A stretch of DNA of 7,575 nucleotides from Pseudomonadota bacterium (GTDB taxonomy: Bacteria; Pseudomonadota; Alphaproteobacteria; Acetobacterales; Acetobacteraceae), in the NCBI GenBank assembly GCA_021841985.1, contig JAKCCP010000131.1, forward strand, positions 1-7,575, written 5' to 3'. Of the stretch, positions 6,282 through 7,575 are shown piece by piece. The notes under the pieces are model-generated. The model was not told where the DNA came from. It worked only from the letters and a program-made list of their open reading frames with translations, and did no database searches. Position 1 is the stretch's first letter; every line of letters begins with the position of its first letter. The translations under genes were made by a program, and so were the position numbers.

Positions 6282-6397
6282 TGACGGCGACGGCGATGAG
6301 CACGGCGCGGATCATGGCGGCAGGATAGCGCGCGGGCGATCGCTACCTCTGGCCGAAGCAACCCGGCGCCGTCCCAAGGGGGCGATTTCCGAAAAGT

Positions 6398-6417
6398 TGG
6401 TTGCCATGTGGTTGCCA
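6398..6417. repeat. Two direct repeats TGGTTGCCA, possible integrase arm sites
   Basis: TGGTTGCCA occurs at 6398-6406 and 6409-6417, an 11-bp period (one helical turn), 48 bases from the tRNA 3' end in the gene-free gap after the restriction gene. Short direct repeats near an attachment site are typical arm-type binding sites of tyrosine recombinases. That this is the case here is inference from position. Confidence 0.4.
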
Positions 6418-6464
6418 GGGTTTCTAGCCGGCCCTCTCGCCCATCGCTAACCCATTGAAACTAT

Positions 6465-6485
6465 TGGCGGACCCGACACGATTCG
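6465..6485. other. Probable attachment site at the 3' end of tRNA-Arg(CCG)
   Basis: The CCA end, acceptor strand and T-arm side of the tRNA face the accessory genes, as expected when an element integrates into a tRNA 3' end. Gene content changes here from mobile-type to housekeeping (tldD). No second copy of this segment is present in the window, so the other end of the element, and probably its integrase, would lie to the left beyond position 1. Confidence 0.4.
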
Positions 6486-6541
6486 AACGTGCGACCTTCG
6501 CCTTCGGAGGGCGACGCTCTATCCAGCTGAGCTACGGGTCC
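6465..6541 (-). tRNA. tRNA-Arg (anticodon CCG)
   Basis: The 77-nt cloverleaf with encoded CCA reads on the minus strand. The acceptor stem is GGACCCG (6541-6535) paired with CGGGTCC (6475-6469), with discriminator G at 6468 and CCA at 6467-6465. The D-arm has GCTC/GAGC. The anticodon stem is TCGCC/GGCGA with loop CTCCGAA, giving anticodon CCG (6507-6505) for the arginine codon CGG, which is well used in GC-rich genomes. The T-arm has loop TTCGAAT. All stems are intact, so the gene remains functional despite lying at the island border. Confidence 0.96.
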
Positions 6542-6549
6542 GGCAGCGC

Positions 6550-6578
6550 CTCATACCGCGAACCCGCGAGCGCGGCAA
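6550..6578 (-). promoter_or_regulatory. Promoter of tRNA-Arg
   Basis: Read on the minus strand, TTGCCG (6578-6573) and TATGAG (6555-6550) are 17 bases apart, and the mature tRNA begins 9 bases after the -10 hexamer. This gives the tRNA its own promoter just downstream of tldD. Confidence 0.5.
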
Positions 6579-6601
6579 CAGGCCGGGTTTCACCCGATGC
6601 C

Positions 6602-6631
6602 GCATTGCGCCAAGCTGCATTGCGACAAGCT
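6602..6631. repeat. Tandem 15-bp repeat, two copies
   Basis: GCATTGCGCCAAGCT (6602-6616) is followed at once by GCATTGCGACAAGCT (6617-6631), differing at one base. It lies in the gap between the tldD stop and the tRNA promoter and looks like a local duplication; no function is evident. Confidence 0.75.
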
Positions 6632-6678
6632 GGGGCCAGCCTCGCTTATTTTGCCTCGATCAATCCCCCACCCGCCCC

Positions 6679-7575
6679 TTACGCCGCCGTGCCGCCGACG
6701 GTGAGGGAGGCGAGCTTGAGCGTTGGCTGGCCGACGCCCACCGGCACGCCCTGGCCGTTCTTGCCGCAGGTGCCGATGCCCGGGTCGAGCGCCAGGTCAT
6801 CGCCGATCATCTCGACCCTGGTCAGCGCCTCCGGTCCGTTGCCGATCAAGGTCGCCCCCTTGACCGGCGCGCCGACGCGGCCATCCTCGATGAGATAGGC
6901 CTCGGAGGCCGAGAAGACGAATTTGCCCGAGGTGATATCAACCTGCCCACCGCCGAAATTCACCGCGTAGAGACCGCGCTTGACCGAGCGGATCATCTCC
7001 TCGGCGGTCGTGTTGCCGCCCAGCATGATGGTGTTGGTCATGCGCGGCATCGGGGCGTGGGCGTAGGATTGGCGGCGGCCATTGCCGGTCGGGCGCATAC
7101 CCATCAGGCGCGCGTTCTGCCGGTCCTGCATGTAGCCGGCGAGGATGCCGTCCTCGATCAGCACGGTGCGCGCCGAGGGCGTGCCCTCGTCGTCGATGGT
7201 GAGGCTGCCGCGCCGATCGGGAAGTGTGCCGTCATCAACCACGGTGACGCCGGGGGAGGCGATGCGCTGGCCGAGCAGGCCGGCGAAGGCGGAGGTTTTC
7301 TTACGGTTGAAATCGCCCTCCAGCCCATGCCCGATCGCCTCGTGCAGCAGGATGCCGGGCCAGCCGGGGCCGAGCACCACCGGCATCTCGCCGGCCGGCG
7401 CCGCGTGGCTCGCAAGATTGACCAGCGCCTGGCGCAACGCCTCATCGACGGCGTGGTGCCAATTTTCCTCGCCGGTGACGCGGCCGTAGTCGAAGCGCCC
7501 GCCGGTGCCGAAACTCCCGGTTTCGCGCCGCCCATTGGCCTCCACCACCACCGCGACGTTGAAGCGAGATCGGAA
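6679..7575 (-). CDS. tldD: TldD metalloprotease (PmbA/TldD family), C-terminal 298 residues
   Basis: The reading frame is open to the window edge ([21 protein letters not shown] at its visible start), so the N-terminal third is missing; E. coli TldD has about 481 residues. The zinc-binding HExxxH motif is seen as [12 protein letters not shown], with HEAIGH encoded at 7344-7327. The family's downstream features follow: [45 protein letters not shown], and the conserved Cys region [17 protein letters not shown] near the end. TldD with TldE/PmbA forms a cytoplasmic protease that degrades unfolded peptides and matures modified peptides such as microcin B17; it also affects CcdA stability. Stop is TAA at 6681-6679. 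It is a conserved housekeeping gene and marks chromosomal backbone to the right of the tRNA. Confidence 0.95.
   Translation of the reverse strand, partial: FRSRFNVAVVVEANGRRETGSFGTGGRFDYGRVTGEENWHHAVDEALRQALVNLASHAAPAGEMPVVLGPGWPGILLHEAIGHGLEGDFNRKKTSAFAGLLGQRIASPGVTVVDDGTLPDRRGSLTIDDEGTPSARTVLIEDGILAGYMQDRQNARLMGMRPTGNGRRQSYAHAPMPRMTNTIMLGGNTTAEEMIRSVKRGLYAVNFGGGQVDITSGKFVFSASEAYLIEDGRVGAPVKGATLIGNGPEALTRVEMIGDDLALDPGIGTCGKNGQGVPVGVGQPTLKLASLTVGGTAA

Noticed and set aside
6281..6328. 15-residue ORF starting in a TGATG overlap with the restriction gene stop
   Set aside because: Very short, low complexity (Thr/Ala/Met), no family; the overlap can arise by chance.
6584..6596. Small hairpin CGGGT-TTC-ACCCG as a tldD terminator
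   Set aside because: The stem is only 5 bp and there is no T-run on the minus strand after it.
6455..6898. Plus-strand frame of 147 codons across the tRNA and tldD end
   Set aside because: It runs through the antisense of a complete tRNA and of tldD.
1..7575. CRISPR array
   Set aside because: No regularly spaced 23-40 bp repeats with unique spacers; the TTGTCCCG motifs are short and irregularly spaced.

Overview
The window looks like the edge of an integrated mobile island in a GC-rich alphaproteobacterium. The evidence is dense GC-rich codon use, a tldD gene of proteobacterial type, and a family of small proteins (DUF5681, RelE with a C-terminal-HTH Xre antitoxin) common in alphaproteobacterial islands. 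A Rhodospirillales/Acetobacteraceae-like host is a guess from composition, not a demonstrated assignment.

Left part (1-2678), replication-type module, all on the + strand. It begins with the 3' part of an ORF whose C-terminus resembles the helical tail of phage/plasmid primase-polymerase proteins. This overlaps a RepA/AAA_25-type hexameric helicase ATPase. A 140-bp stretch follows in which the motif TTGTCCCG recurs in both orientations, including a perfect inverted repeat (1671-1696). Then come a short leader ORF and a 67-aa protein, joined by a GTGA overlap, a DUF5681 protein, and a 72-aa unknown protein that overlaps the DUF5681 gene.

Middle (2679-6281), stabilisation and defence cargo, + strand. 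It holds a toxin-first RelE/Xre toxin-antitoxin pair and a 935-aa single-chain restriction-modification enzyme of the MmeI (Type IIL/IIG) family. Nuclease (D65...E75-x-K77) and methyltransferase (DPACGCGNFL, NPPF) motifs are both intact.

Right part (6282-7575), probable chromosome, - strand. A 183-bp gene-free gap carries two copies of TGGTTGCCA 11 bp apart. It ends at the 3' end of a complete tRNA-Arg(CCG) gene, a classic integration target, which has a recognisable promoter. Beyond lies the 3' part of tldD. The likely island/chromosome junction is the tRNA 3' end near 6465-6485. No integrase is in the window, so it would have to lie to the left, outside it.

Reading together (inference): a replicating/integrating element carries a primase-helicase pair and an iteron-like region, small genes of unknown role, an addiction module and a one-protein restriction system, and sits at tRNA-Arg. 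The least explained parts are the TTGTCCCG repeat cluster and the small-gene set at 1770-2678.
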